Positions 24,001 through 31,556 of a DNA stretch of 64,000 nt are shown one piece after another (within the stretch, counting starts at the first letter, position 1; each line of letters starts with the position of its first letter). Source of the stretch: Antedon mediterranea (lineage: Eukaryota > Echinodermata > Crinoidea > Comatulida > Antedonidae); contig NC_092672.1 of assembly GCF_964355755.1 (NCBI RefSeq), positions 24,300,501 to 24,364,500 on the forward strand. The letters run 5' to 3'. The notes beneath the pieces were generated by a model. That model made no database searches, had not been told where the DNA came from, and was given only the letters and a program-made list of their open reading frames with translations. The position numbers and the translations under genes were made by a program.

Positions 24001-27000
24001 GTCCAAAAAACTTTATTTTTGTACAAGAGGCAAGAGTTAAAATTTGTGATTTGTAATTTTAAAACATAATTTAATTTAATGTGCACCTTTTTTGATGCGA
24101 GTAGTTTAAAAAACCTATTTCTTTTCAAATTCACTCGTTTGATTTTCGCATTGCTGTTCTATTGTTAGTCAACTGAAGCTATTGTTAATTGAAAAGCTTG
24201 TTACAAACCAGACCAAACTCGCATACACATGCTTGTAGTGAAATTAGCCTAAATCACAAACAGTATTAAGACACACACAAATATATATATATATATATTT
24301 ATTTTTTCCCGGCGAAATCTTATGTAGGAGAATTTTACAGTAGGCGGATAGGTATGCATTTTGGACAAAATTGTTTAAAATATTGTAAGTTTATGAGATT
24401 AAAAGATCTTATTGAGATAGAAATTCAATCATAAAAGTACCAATAAATATTCAAATAATATTTTCATTTTTGTAACTGAACAAACAAAAAATGGCCACCA
24501 TTATGCCCAAAATGCTGCAATTTTATCCAATATGACAACCAATTTATCTAAAATGGCCACATATATCAAATATTTAGGAAGCTACTTTCTAAGATATCAC
24601 TCCTTAAAGTGGAGCTACACTCAGACTTTCTCAGCTTATATTATGTTTAAGTATGTTTAATTGAAAGTGATTACATAAAAAAAACCAGGAAAAATACGGA
24701 AATATTTTCCAAAAACTCATTTCTAAAAAATCGGTCAGAAAATAGTGTTTTTTAACAAATTACAGTTTTTCAGTAACTTAGGGGTTATTAGTTTACAATA
24801 CGTCGCGAAACACGTTACACTTAGCGACTGACGCGTTTTAGTCGCTGGTCAACGCATTGTGGAAATTTCTTCCCTTTGGTAAATTATGTGTCGAAAAATT
24901 GGGAATAAATTTTATACACACAATTAATACGATTTGTTTAGGCCTAAGTAATATTTCCGATAAGAATGTCAGTATAATTTACATGTAACCTCATGATTTT
25001 CACTGTACAACAACATTATAATCTTATCAGATTGCTTTTAACTTTAAGCTAGGGCTAGGCCTAGCTAAGCCGTCTGCTCAGCCTAGCTAGGCTTGAATTT
25101 TTGTCTAGAGGCCTATGTATTCATAGGCATGGTCGTTTCGCCCCATTTATCGTTCCTGGGTTTTCTCGCATATTAAGAACTGTGAAACACAAAATCCTAT
25201 ACAGAACAAGAGTAGTAAAGAATAGTAAAGCGATGTGCAAGCTTAGACCTGACTGAAAAGCAACTATTCAGGCACCCTATCATGGCCCATGGGTAGGCCA
25301 AGGTCGGGTGACAGCAAAACAAACTTCACTGCTGTCAGCCTAGCCTAGCTAGAGGCCAAGCCACTAAGCAGCATCGGTACATACCTACACTCTAGTAGGC
25401 CTAGGCCTAGCTTTATTGAATATATAGCCACATCTTTCTCAAATCTCGTTAAATTTGACATTTTAGTAATAGTCTCATAATCACATTATTACACTGTGAA
25501 ACATAATAGGGTCACATTCAGAATGTTTTAATATACTTTTCGCCCGTCAAAAATAACATCGCGACAAAATAACAGATCGCCAGCTGCAGTAGTGTGTGAT
25601 TGTGAAAAATGTCACGTGATCGGACTCCCTAGCAAAATAAAAAAACCCAATTGGACCCGAACGGGGGAAAGTGTCTATTTACGCAAAATTGCGCAATGTA
25701 TACGTGATAAAAATACCAGAAATAGAAAGATCTGGAAAAATTACATAAATATACATTTTACTTTTTTTTTTTTGGTGAAGAAATGAATTTTTTAGGATTA
25801 TTCAAATATACCCCCCTTTTGCATGTAAAAGAATAGGAAATTACAAGGTATCCCCCCAAAACGCAAAAAGGCGTGATTTTCAAGAAAATCGTACTCATTG
25901 AAAAAAATTTCAAAAAAATATGAAGTATAAGGGATGATATTTTTAAATAATAGTTGAAATGTATGAAAAATAGTAATTTTCTGGGTGGAGCTCCACTTTA
26001 AAAATGGCAAAATCTTCAAAATTATCTATAAAATTTGTAAAAAATCACACTTTTTTAAGCTTCCTCAATAAAAACCTTTTTAAGATTACAACTACCAAAT
26101 TTCATATGCTGTTTACCAACCATTTTAAGAAGTCATACAGAAAATATAAACATGGTACTGTATTGTATGTGAATTATTTATGAAGATAGTGCATCTCAAA
26201 ATCCCAAAAAGTCTCAAATTGACTAAATAATCTAAATTTTTCAGTTTTTCTCACATACAGAATACGCAGATTTTGAATTTTAGATATGTGTTTACAATCC
26301 ACTTGACTACCCACATGGTAAATATAATAACACTTGGTCAAGTATTAATTTGTAAAGTTATTACTACGTAAAAATTGGTCCAGACCTAAAAAAGGCTATA
26401 ATTGCAGGGCTATAATTGCTCGAAATTGACTGGATATTTTGTGGTGAACTTTTGATATAGTATGGATAACATATTTCTTTCACAATATCAACTTTCAAAA
26501 TGTAGACCCTGAACGTCGAACAAAATTAATTTTCTAGGCCTTTTTTCAGCTACTGCTTATGGCCTAAAATTAATTTTGAGAAGGAATTGCATTATATATA
26601 GCATTTGTGTGTTCTGCCATTGTCAGAAATATTTTAAAATGTGTTTCAAAAATATTACTTGCTAATTTATATTTATTATGGGTTAATTGAATTGGTGTAA
26701 TTTTGAATTCATTATGGATTTCAAGATCATCAAAGAATAAGTTGTATTTAAGATCTAGAGAGCTAGTAGAAAACAATTCCCAGAACATGGATAGATTATT
26801 ATTGTTTAGTTCATCTTTAAGTGTATGAGTATTGGTTGTCTTTATGCATAAGTCGTTTGCATTCAAATACGAAATGATATACAGTTTCCTTTTCATTACA
26901 ATTACACAATAAACATATACATGTATTTTGAGGTGACCATGCTTCTTTTCTACCTTCAAGTGGTAGTGAATTTGAGCTGAATTTTAGGCTTGAAGCATGG

Positions 27001-30000
27001 TAATACACTTATCTAATAGATTTTTTTTTCTAATTTTGGTCTCTATTCACTTATTATTACATAGGCAAATTACATTTGTTGTTTGTTTTTCTTTATTATA
27101 GGAATCTTTTAAACAACTTTGGAGTGATTTAAATGACGGTAAATTAGATCAAAGACTGTTGCAGCATATATGGAAGGATGAGTCAAAAGAGATGATTGAC
27201 TTCTTTGTGTCTCTCATGCAAACTTTTGGGTTAATGTGTGAAAAAAGAAGTAAAAAGGTATTTAAATTGTGTTAAACTTTGTAAAGTAATGGAATTATTT
27301 GTTGGATGTTCAATCTAATAATAATTATTTTTTGCAGAATGATGGCCGAATGTTCTATGTTCTTTCGCGCCTGAAGCCCCAACGGGATGATTCAACAACA
27401 GTTGAATATGAAGAGAAGCGTGCTATTTCTCTCTTTCATGACTTTGATGGCTACCTACCAGATGATCTCTTTCAACGTGTTGCAACTAAATTTATTGAGG
27501 AATTCCAAATGGAAGATGTTGAACCTACATTGTCTTATGAGCATGTAGAATTAGATATTGATGGTAATCACTTAGTTGTTCTAAACATAGCTACCATCAA
27601 CAATTGCCGTATGTTTCAGGTAAACCTAATTTAAAAGTACATAGTGTGTGGTAAATAAGGGCAGCTCCATTGCAGAAAAAAAGACCCATAAGCATATTTC
27701 AGGTTAATGGTTACCATTTTATATAAACATTAAGGGTCCAACAATATTAATAATAATTGAACAGTTCTTGGTAGTAGTGTTTAAGCAAGTGTGATTCACT
27801 TACAATACAATATATATATACACCATTTATATTCTGTGATTTAAAAAATGTTAATGGGATTTGAGATTCTCCATTAACTACCTAGTATGTTAGTTCTGAA
27901 AAGAACTGTTTGAGTTTCTCGACGTTTCGATCAACATACTTTGATCGTCCTCAGAGTGTATTAATCGAAACGTCGAGAAACTCAACAGTTCTTTTCAAAA
28001 GTAACATATTAATTTCATTTCAACATTTTTATTTCGCTATGTCTTGTAGCATTTTAACTAATAATCGTTCTACCGTACTGTAAACACATCTTTTTAAATG
28101 TTGCAGAAAACAATAGTCCGGAGAGAAAACGAAGATGAAGTTGATCCACAACCTAGAATCTGTCAAAAGGTACTGTACAGCTACAGTAATACTAAACAAA
28201 TGTTATGAAGATCCCATGTAGGCCCTATATTGTACACAGTAGGTTCAGAAATTTTTTGCCCAGACAAATTTTGTGATATTGCAGAAAAAATAATGCATTC
28301 ATTGTTATGCTAAAGAGTGGCCATACATTTTGTTAGCACCCGTAAACAAATATAAAGCTATAAATGTTCTGCTGTAAATACTAAAATTACATATTGATAT
28401 AATTTTTATGCATCCAGTAATAACTATTTACACTGCCTATAGGTACTTAGTTTTCTTCAAAACTCATTGCCAGTACTGAGTAAGAAGGGGGCATGTGGTG
28501 TAGAAATAAAGATGTACATCCGATGTGATGTATGTTCAAATAACAGTTGCATATGCAGAATGTTCCTAGAAGCCCTTTGCCGGTCGTTCCATATTCAGCT
28601 TGGCCTCCCTCTGAATGTTAAACATACTCATATGCATGTTGTTCGCAAATTTGATAAAGATGCGTTACCTTGTAGAAGCAAAGCAATGGACATAAAACGT
28701 TACTGCAGACTGTTTGGAGTAAACACAGAAGGTAACTGATGATTGTCTTCGTTAAACATCAAGTATAAACTTATACTAAATTTATAATCTTCACACCGAC
28801 AAAAAACAATATTCAGTATGGTTAAATTAAATATACGATTATACAAAACAATTTGAAATCACAAGTGAGTTTCATGCATCATAGTAAATATCATTTATAC
28901 ATTCTGATATGCTAAATTAAACAAATGAGCCAATCTCAACAACACTTTGCTTAATAATGGTGCAAAAAATGTAACTGGATAAATAGAGCTCCTAGGTCCT
29001 CTGAAATTGCACTTATACCTTGAAATATGAAATAAAATATACAAGTCTTCAAGACCAGCCCTTGAGGTTGGGATGGAGCTAAGAATATCTTGAAAAATAG
29101 AGCTGCCAGGTCCCGGAAATGGCGTTTAATTTAAAATATGAAACATAGTCTCCAGGATCAGCCTTACCATGGTTGGTAAAAATAGAGCTGCTAGGTCCTC
29201 TGAAATTATACTTATACTTTGAAATATGAAATGAAATATGAAAGTCTTCAGGACCAGCCCATCAGGTTGGGATGGAGTTAAGAAAATCTTAAAAAATAGA
29301 AATTGGACTTTTACTTTGAAAATGGCTAGGCTAGGTCTAAAATGTGGACCTTTTTTTGTTTTTTTGGAAGAGGTTGGGGGGGGGGGAATTTATCTTTTAC
29401 AAATTGTTTGGAATTTACATTTTTTTCTTTTTACTTTTATGATCTAGGAAACAAGCCTGTGGATATAATTGGTAAATTCCACTGTTACTTTTTGTAAATT
29501 TTAATTAATTACATACATCTTCTGTACATTAGAGGTGTTGATAACTAAAACGTTAAAGTATAAATTATGTGGTTTATATTAAAGAATAATTGAGTTTTAA
29601 TGTCATATTTAGTTTTTGTTTCCAATTTAATATCCTTGAATTTTAGTGCAACACAATTAGAAAACCCCCAACATACTGTATTTTGTTGGTAATCCACCCT
29701 ACTAGGGAATTGGATGAATACTAACCGTGGTTAGACTGTTAAATAAGAGTAGTGTTAAAACTAGCCAAATTGACTGAATTTTTTTCAATCCAACTTCTTA
29801 AAAATTAGACAAGCCAAGTTAATGCATTTTTTATTTTGTTAGCGATAACAGAGGACACGTACAACACCATATTAGTAATATTTTCATCCTGGTATGATGA
29901 ACACAAACTTTTCGCTATGCTCAAATGTGTGTACAGTGATTTATTGGACAATGCCACATTTTCTGCTGTTGAAAACACAATGGATATCCTACAAAAATTG

Positions 30001-31556
30001 CATGCTACAGGAGAACTGAATCAACGTAACCTTGCACTTCTACACGACACTATTAATATCACCAAACAAGGTGGACTAAGAGACAAACTTAGAAAATCGG
30101 TGCCATCATTTCCAAATGTAGAAGGAATTTCGTCATTATCACACCATAGACAACAAGTTCTGTCATTCTTCTCAACATTATCCAACGAGGATGTCTGTAA
30201 AATCAACGCAAAATATAATAATCCTCAAAAAAAGGATTGGGACCGCTGGGAGATACTCTTTGATCTGGAAAAACGCCGGCATCAAATAAACCAAAAGAAT
30301 TGGAACACATTTATTGAAGGGTTGAAGAAAATTGATATTGAAAGTATGTTTATTTCACATCATCATTATACAATTATAAATAAATGTCTGACATTTTCTA
30401 TCAATTTTTTTGGAAAATGGTTCTCCTACAGAAGAAATGTTTAATATTTATATATATTTATTTAGACTTCATGTGACTGATCTTTTTTGGAACATTCATA
30501 ACTCCACAACCAAAATTGAGAAACTTCCGCCAGTTTTTCTGTAGTAATGGATAATAGTTAAAATAAACCAACATACATTGCTAATCAGATTACTTCATCA
30601 GTTGATATATTGTTTAACTGTACTCCACAAGTACGATCACGTAGCAACATATTGACTGACAAAGTTAAGCTGTTTTGAATTTTCTTGAACGCAAGTTTAC
30701 TGTTATATTATTTTTATGAACAACTATTATCCATTATATGTTTGTCATGTTTCCATGTTACAGTCAGAATAACAATATAATACTAATTAAAATTGACAGT
30801 AAAACACAATTCCATTGGATTTTTAAATAAAATAATATATTGTAATAACTGGATACTCATTAAATCAATGAAGTACTACGAAAAAAAAAAAAAAAACAAT
30901 TTTGAAACGCATTCTCAAAACTATTTTTTTTTTAACTTCTTAAAAAATGTTCCATTTTTTTGTTTGAGTAACGGTTGATATTTCTTATATTGTATGTATT
31001 TACATTTGTATTGTATTTATCATTAGAGCACACTACTGTATGTGCACAAATCTTTAAAATAACTGTTAATCAACTATATTTTTAAATGGTTGCAGGGCAC
31101 TATGATGGTAGTAATCCAGATATTGCAGTACATCAAACAGCAGGTAGGTTCTTAGATGGATGATCAATATAAACCTATTTAATAGCAAGCTACGTAATAC
31201 ATTATACATGTAGAAATCAGAAATCATAATTAATAATAATAATTTTGAAAGTTATGAACATACATACATACAACTACTTTATTTTACACTACAGTAGTTC
31301 ATATCTTCAAAATTATCATGTTTATTATAGTATTAATACTGTTAGGTGTATCAGGAAAGAGATAATCTCACTTTTCTCTGCTAATAATAGTAGCAACAAT
31401 GCTATTAATTAACTATCTATAATATTGTGTGTTTTGTTTTATTTAGCTTCTACTTTAAACATAAACATTACCGTTAACTTGAAACTGTTGATAGCAATAA
31501 TAACAATGATAGTAGCAATTTTAGCAGTGATTCTTCTTCGCTACTACAGCCCTTGA
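5924..31556 (+). CDS. ROCO-family GTPase (ROC-COR) with death-fold region and C-terminal membrane anchor; multi-exon, 5' incomplete
   Basis: Twelve or thirteen exons join in frame: 5924-6090, 6810-6899, 7345-7503, 7835-8083, 8542-8727, 27102-27257, 27338-27619, 28107-28169, 28443-28731, (29448-29471), 29843-30343, 31096-31143, 31447-31556. They give about 770 residues. The ROC half shows the G3 motif DFGGQ, then IFMVSYAVVCVVFN, and LIGTH at the G4 position. COR follows, with YLHDIGEILFYPD, then LWSDLNDGKL and FVSLMQTFGLMCE. Next come a Cys-rich segment, a death-effector-like helical segment and a final helix near LLIAIITMIVAILAVILL before the stop. ROCO proteins bind GTP through ROC and dimerise through COR. 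The death-fold and tail anchor suggest a membrane-bound apoptotic or immune signalling adaptor (inference). The P-loop exon is missing from the window. No repeats or kinase domain are seen. Confidence 0.85.
6810..6899 (+). CDS. ROCO exon 2: ROC domain core strand
   Basis: Acceptor TGTTTATAG, donor ACT/gtaagt, 90 bases, phase 0 at both ends. It encodes IFMVSYAVVCVVFNMNEG and a short loop. This is the hydrophobic strand that follows DFGGQ in ROC domains ('F...S..VYVVVFN'). Confidence 0.85.
6954..7232 (+). repeat. 57-bp minisatellite, five copies, in a ROCO intron
   Basis: The word GCAGATGCCTGATATATGAT recurs at 6954, 7011, 7068, 7125 and 7182, exactly 57 bp apart. The copies differ by a few substitutions. 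The array lies between exons 2 and 3 and does not touch a splice site. Confidence 0.9.
7345..7503 (+). CDS. ROCO exon 3: ROC domain, G4 region
   Basis: Acceptor TTTATTTAG after a T-tract. The exon encodes GKMYEHRMTNLEFILFWIRSV and then KILLIGTHYESLGK, with LIGTH (7447-7461) at the G4 position. The usual T/NKxD is THxD in ROC domains; here it reads THYE. The open frame continues to a TGA at 7540, but the phase-0 GT at 7504 (AGG/gtacat) joins exon 4 in frame. That donor is weak, so the 3' border is the least certain in the gene. Confidence 0.75.
7835..8083 (+). CDS. ROCO exon 4: end of ROC and start of COR
   Basis: Acceptor TTATTTTAG, donor GAG/gttaga, phase 0 at both ends, 83 codons. It contains LFTIENSVPFEKSGASKI, which matches the conserved 'FFPVENS' end of ROC domains. 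The amphipathic helix LPIKWLQVMQEIQQLRKD that opens COR follows. Confidence 0.85.
8542..8727 (+). CDS. ROCO exon 5: COR domain, first part
   Basis: Acceptor TTGCCTTCTAG, donor CAG/gttagt, phase 0. It encodes EVLLEYLHDIGEILFYPD and then IIVIDLMGVVDKFKTIITV. This is the diagnostic COR signature 'FLHDLGDILFFPD ... WLVDAFK.IIT'. The next exon is 18.4 kb away. Confidence 0.9.
8988..9058. mobile_element. Short foldback remnant, pogo/Tigger-like ends
   Basis: Imperfect inverted arms face each other: CCCCTATTAAAGAGGACATC and GTGATCCCTTTAATAGAGG. 'CAGTAGAACCYCTATTAA' at the left resembles the terminal repeats of pogo/Tigger-type Tc1/mariner elements. The whole unit is about 70 bp, so it is at most a degenerate MITE. 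Confidence 0.45.
10203..10517. mobile_element. 315-bp foldback (long inverted repeat) element
   Basis: The left arm begins TAGGCTTTAAATATCGAATT at 10203. The right arm ends with its reverse complement at 10517 (AATTCGATATTTAAAGCCTA). Complementarity runs through about 100 bp on each side (CAAAACAATCAATTTGTTTA and AAAGTTACTGCGAACATGAT are both found inverted) with small indels and a spacer of about 100 bp. There is no coding capacity. The structure fits a MITE or foldback element. Confidence 0.75.
10776..11245 (-). mobile_element. 3' end of a non-LTR retrotransposon (RT C-terminus), minus strand
   Basis: The minus strand encodes KCINGHSPSYLSSMF, then GKRTFKYRATKEWNLLP, then a stop near 10978. 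'L..P......G.RTF.Y.A...WN.LP' is the common C-terminal motif of CR1/RTE-like RT proteins. The 3' end is a TTTA repeat (10778-10799; AAATAAAT on the element strand). The 5' side stops abruptly at about 11245, where unrelated TACCGC-rich sequence begins. This is a 5'-truncated dead copy. Confidence 0.65.
11246..11348. repeat. TACCGC-rich short repeat patch
   Basis: The word CTACCGC or TACCGC recurs seven or more times in about 100 bp with irregular spacing, next to the truncated RT tail. No function assigned. Confidence 0.5.
13081..13266. repeat. Left copy of a duplicated segment flanking the tRNA-Val pair
   Basis: GGCATGAATATACTACAGGG through GCTTGTTCAATTCAATTT is repeated in the same orientation at 13651-13858, with substitutions and small indels. 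The two tRNA-Val copies lie between the two segments. Confidence 0.85.
13327..13398 (+). tRNA. tRNA-Val (AAC), probably degenerate
   Basis: The 72-nt cloverleaf has anticodon stem TCTGC/GCAGA, the 7-nt loop TTAACGC with anticodon AAC, and T-arm CCCGG TTCGAGC CCGGG that pairs perfectly. The B box GGTTCGAGCCC is perfect. The acceptor stem GGCTTCT against CGAAACC has two mismatches (positions 3 and 7). The gene may therefore be a pseudogene or a tRNA-derived fragment. No CCA is encoded, as expected for eukaryotes. Confidence 0.75.
13553..13624 (+). tRNA. tRNA-Val (AAC), second copy with damaged T stem
   Basis: The acceptor stem GGTTTCG pairs with TGAGACC (two G-U wobbles), the D arm is TAGTGTAGTGGTTATCA, and the anticodon loop is TTAACAC with AAC. 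The T stem ACTGG/CCTGG has two mismatches, although the TTCGAGC loop is kept. The first copy has a damaged acceptor and a perfect T arm; this one is the reverse. They are diverged duplicates, each broken at a different point. Confidence 0.7.
13651..13858. repeat. Right copy of the segment flanking the tRNA-Val pair
   Basis: This is the direct repeat of 13081-13266. It is longer by an insertion around 13765-13795 (GTGTATGTGACGTTACATCC). Confidence 0.85.
14080..15220. repeat. Two diverged copies of a dispersed repeat family
   Basis: GTTTGTTAGCACGATAGCGCC occurs near 14094 and 14694. CTTCCGTACGATATATTAAA with GCACGCGTTCTGTC occurs near 14318 and 15124. GTTT microsatellites precede each start. 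The part at 14840-15090 matches 23900-24140. The family has no coding frame and was not classified. Confidence 0.75.
15541..15921 (+). pseudogene. THAP-domain (C2CH zinc finger) exon with an in-frame stop
   Basis: From ATG 15541 the frame reads MPYCAAFNC, then GFFSFPFFSSGLRKAWIHAV, then FQPSKFATICSEHFLEEDF, then PPKLR. This follows the THAP signature C-x4-C ... P..L...W ... C-x2-H-F, so the zinc ligands and the F-x-D-F stretch are present. A TAA at 15589-15591 interrupts the frame after 16 codons, where a 'SFHKFP'-like loop would be; the rest stays open to a GT donor at 15922. THAP domains bind DNA in host transcription factors and in P-element-like transposases. With the stop this copy cannot make an intact domain unless it is read through or the base is a sequencing error. 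Confidence 0.75.
16410..16830 (+). pseudogene. Degenerate downstream exons, possibly of the THAP gene
   Basis: After an acceptor-like TTTTTTTAATAG there is coding-like sequence EKLLTEVFERRRAK. A one-base shift leads into SQDALMNYAKAPLAVNATYQ and PYDKADLVKKRCTCFPTK, then a TAA. After a second acceptor (TTAATTGTAG near 16770) comes ELNFGETGGYPIYATVQC. The amino-acid composition and the exon-like borders suggest a once-coding region, now with a frameshift and stops. I do not recognise the family. The link to the THAP exon rests only on order and strand. Confidence 0.35.
18850..19430 (-). pseudogene. Penelope-like RT tail and GIY-YIG endonuclease fragment
   Basis: On the minus strand the frame reads TWTIRKVQRNLDKQK, then a linker with a stop (IPYI*GLSEK), then CGVVYKVGCTNCEMVYIGETGR and a basic tail. 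VYKVGC, the Y-I-G motif, GETGR and the R-x-x-EH helix are the canonical GIY-YIG features of Penelope-like elements. The single stop and a shift near 19000 make it non-functional. The RT catalytic core is not present. Confidence 0.75.
19435..19930 (+). pseudogene. Penelope-like RT-thumb and C-terminal fragment with internal deletion
   Basis: HPLQHKLSVIRTLLHRCNTI and LKQCNYPTWTIRKV match the region just after the RT domain in Penelope-like elements. The frame then changes and continues with ASRKVSSSILHKSAITDHMT and WDKIEVLHKEQVWLKRKIKE. The last part is the conserved tail after GIY-YIG. The GIY-YIG core present in the opposing half is deleted here. Confidence 0.7.
21335..21373. repeat. Perfect 19-bp-arm palindrome
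   Basis: Arm ACCAAAGATAGTGTAGTAG, a one-base centre, then its exact reverse complement. It could extrude as a cruciform. It lies near the left end of the hAT-like element, where subterminal palindromes may matter for mobility. Confidence 0.9.
21590..22280. repeat. ~180-bp diverged tandem units inside the hAT-like element
   Basis: GAGCTGCTCGATGGCCGG and its variants recur near 21591, 21763, 21955 and 22150, each followed by a CTTAATTTAAAA-like word, TCTCCAGGACCTCAGCCC and CCATGGTTGGGGCTGAGG. A related block occurs in a ROCO intron at 28980-29290. No coding function. Confidence 0.75.
23399..23551 (-). CDS. Small acidic ORF with an IQPYQYEP motif (candidate first exon)
   Basis: From the ATG at 23551 the minus strand reads MYSDSEEETFPLEIQPYQYE, then PLRKAGEFENDDEEEEDDVE, then a short basic end and TGA. 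About 50 codons, strongly acidic. N-terminal 'SDSEEE...IQPYQFEP' sequences are familiar from invertebrate proteins annotated as P2X7-like (zinc-binding C-terminal domain). That resemblance is from memory and unverified. No further exon was identified. It lies 220 bp from the end of transposon copy A. Confidence 0.35.
   Translation of the reverse strand: MYSDSEEETFPLEIQPYQYEPLRKAGEFENDDEEEEDDVEAEGREEREGN
23811..24200. repeat. Third copy of the 14-15 kb dispersed repeat
   Basis: AAGCTTACTACATGGGTTAAG also occurs at 14418-14438. The stretch from CAGACCTGCAAGTGTTAAAA to GAAGCTATTGTTAATTG parallels 14840-15110 and 14160-14190. Confidence 0.75.
26570..27040 (-). mobile_element. Non-LTR RT C-terminal zinc-knuckle fragment, minus strand
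   Basis: The minus strand reads SSLKFSSNSLPLEGRKEAWS, then CICLLCNCNEKETVYHFVFE with C following, then after a frameshift KDELNNNNLSMFWELFSTSS and more. 'R.S.H.L..E.GR......R.C..C....ET.YHF.F.C' is the common end of many animal endonuclease-RT proteins (CCHC-like knuckle). The frame is broken near 26900. It ends about 60 bp before ROCO exon 6. Confidence 0.55.
27102..27257 (+). CDS. ROCO exon 6: COR domain, middle
   Basis: Acceptor TTTCTTTATTATAG, donor AAG/gtattt, 52 codons, phase 0. It encodes FKQLWSDLNDGKLDQRLLQH, then FVSLMQTFGLMCEKR. This is the COR 'W.eL..G.l...ll..lW ... li.lm..f.lc' block and directly continues exon 5. Confidence 0.9.
27338..27619 (+). CDS. ROCO exon 7: COR domain, C-terminal half
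   Basis: Acceptor TTTTTTGCAG, donor CAG/gtaaac, 94 codons, phase 0. It contains MFYVLSRLKPQRDD ('yliPslL'-like), then FDGYLPDDLFQRVATKFIEE ('f.g.lP.glF.rl...') and a beta-rich end. It matches the second half of COR. Confidence 0.9.
27890..28008. repeat. Imperfect ~50-bp-arm hairpin in a ROCO intron
   Basis: GAAAAGAACTGTTTGAGTTT and CTCGACGTTTCGATC on the left face ATCGAAACGTCGAGAAACTC and AACAGTTCTTTTC on the right. The loop is about 30 bases. On the minus strand the loop contains CTGAGGA, a 7-bp hairpin and GAAAC, reminiscent of a hammerhead core. Confidence 0.8.
28107..28169 (+). CDS. ROCO exon 8: short charged linker
   Basis: Acceptor AAATGTTGCAG, donor AAG/gtactg, 21 codons, phase 0. 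It reads TIVRRENEDEVDPQPRICQK, a hydrophilic linker after COR. Confidence 0.75.
28443..28731 (+). CDS. ROCO exon 9: Cys-rich segment after COR
   Basis: Acceptor CACTGCCTATAG, donor GAAG/gtaact. It enters in phase 0 and leaves with one base of a split codon. It includes MYIRCDVCSNNSCICRMFLE (C-x2-C-x4-C-x-C) and later Cys and His residues. The cysteine cluster could bind a metal, but no named domain is recognised. Confidence 0.8.
28980..29290. repeat. Dispersed repeat related to the hAT-like element interior
   Basis: GAGCTCCTAGGTCCTCTGAA, GAGCTGCCAGGTCCCGGAAA and GAGCTGCTAGGTCCTCTGAA head three units of about 100 bp. The same word order (gene-free, CAGGACCAGCCC, GGTTGGGATGGAG) is seen at 21.6-22.3 kb. 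Confidence 0.65.
29448..29471 (+). CDS. Candidate 24-bp ROCO micro-exon
   Basis: GAAACAAGCCTGTGGATATA plus ATTG is bordered by TTTTATGATCTAG and gtaaat. It enters and leaves with the same split-codon phase as its neighbours, so including it adds GNKPVDII without breaking the frame, and leaving it out also keeps the frame. This makes it a possible optional exon. Confidence 0.35.
29843..30343 (+). CDS. ROCO exon 10: death-effector-like helical region
   Basis: Acceptor TTTTATTTTGTTAG, donor GAAA/gtatgt, 501 bases, split codon on both sides. The first half reads EHKLFAMLKCVYSDLLDNAT, then VENTMDILQKLHATGELNQR and NLALLHDTINITKQGGLRDK. Helix spacing and the 'L..LH..GEL...NL.LL......GLRDKL' pattern resemble a death effector domain. 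The second half, with NEDVCKINAKYNNPQKKDWD and RWEILFDLEKRRHQINQKNW, looks like another all-helical fold, not identified. Confidence 0.75.
31096..31143 (+). CDS. ROCO exon 11: short linker
   Basis: Acceptor AATGGTTGCAG, donor GCAG/gtaggt, 48 bases, with a split codon of the right phase on each side. It reads HYDGSNPDIAVHQTA. Confidence 0.65.
31447..31556 (+). CDS. ROCO exon 12: C-terminal transmembrane anchor and stop
   Basis: Acceptor TTTTATTTAG. It encodes STLNINITVNLKLLIAIITM and IVAILAVILLRYYSP, then TGA at 31554-31556. The hydrophobic run is about 20 residues with a short basic tail, the form of a tail-anchored or single-pass protein. A GT at 31581 shortly after the stop could splice the 3' UTR onward. 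Confidence 0.75.

Larger units (their letters stand above)
8728..27101 (+). other. 18.4-kb ROCO intron filled with mobile elements
   Basis: The exon ending at 8727 (phase 0) and the exon starting at 27102 (phase 0) are consecutive pieces of COR, so no coding exon appears to be missing between them. The interval contains a short pogo-like foldback, a 315-bp foldback, an RT tail, two tRNA-Val copies, a THAP pseudogene, a 5.3-kb nested transposon, dispersed repeats and another RT tail. Parts with nothing recognised: 9070-10200, 11350-13080, 17000-17880, 24200-26550. Confidence 0.75.

Noticed and set aside
26570-26959. Long minus-strand ORF taken as a host gene near ROCO exon 6
   Set aside because: Its upstream frame carries the C..C....ET.YHF zinc-knuckle end of a non-LTR RT, so it is retroelement debris.
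27930-27975. A complete hammerhead ribozyme on the minus strand
   Set aside because: CTGAGGA and GAAAC with a stem between them are present, but no stem I can be formed at the expected place; kept only as a weak finding.
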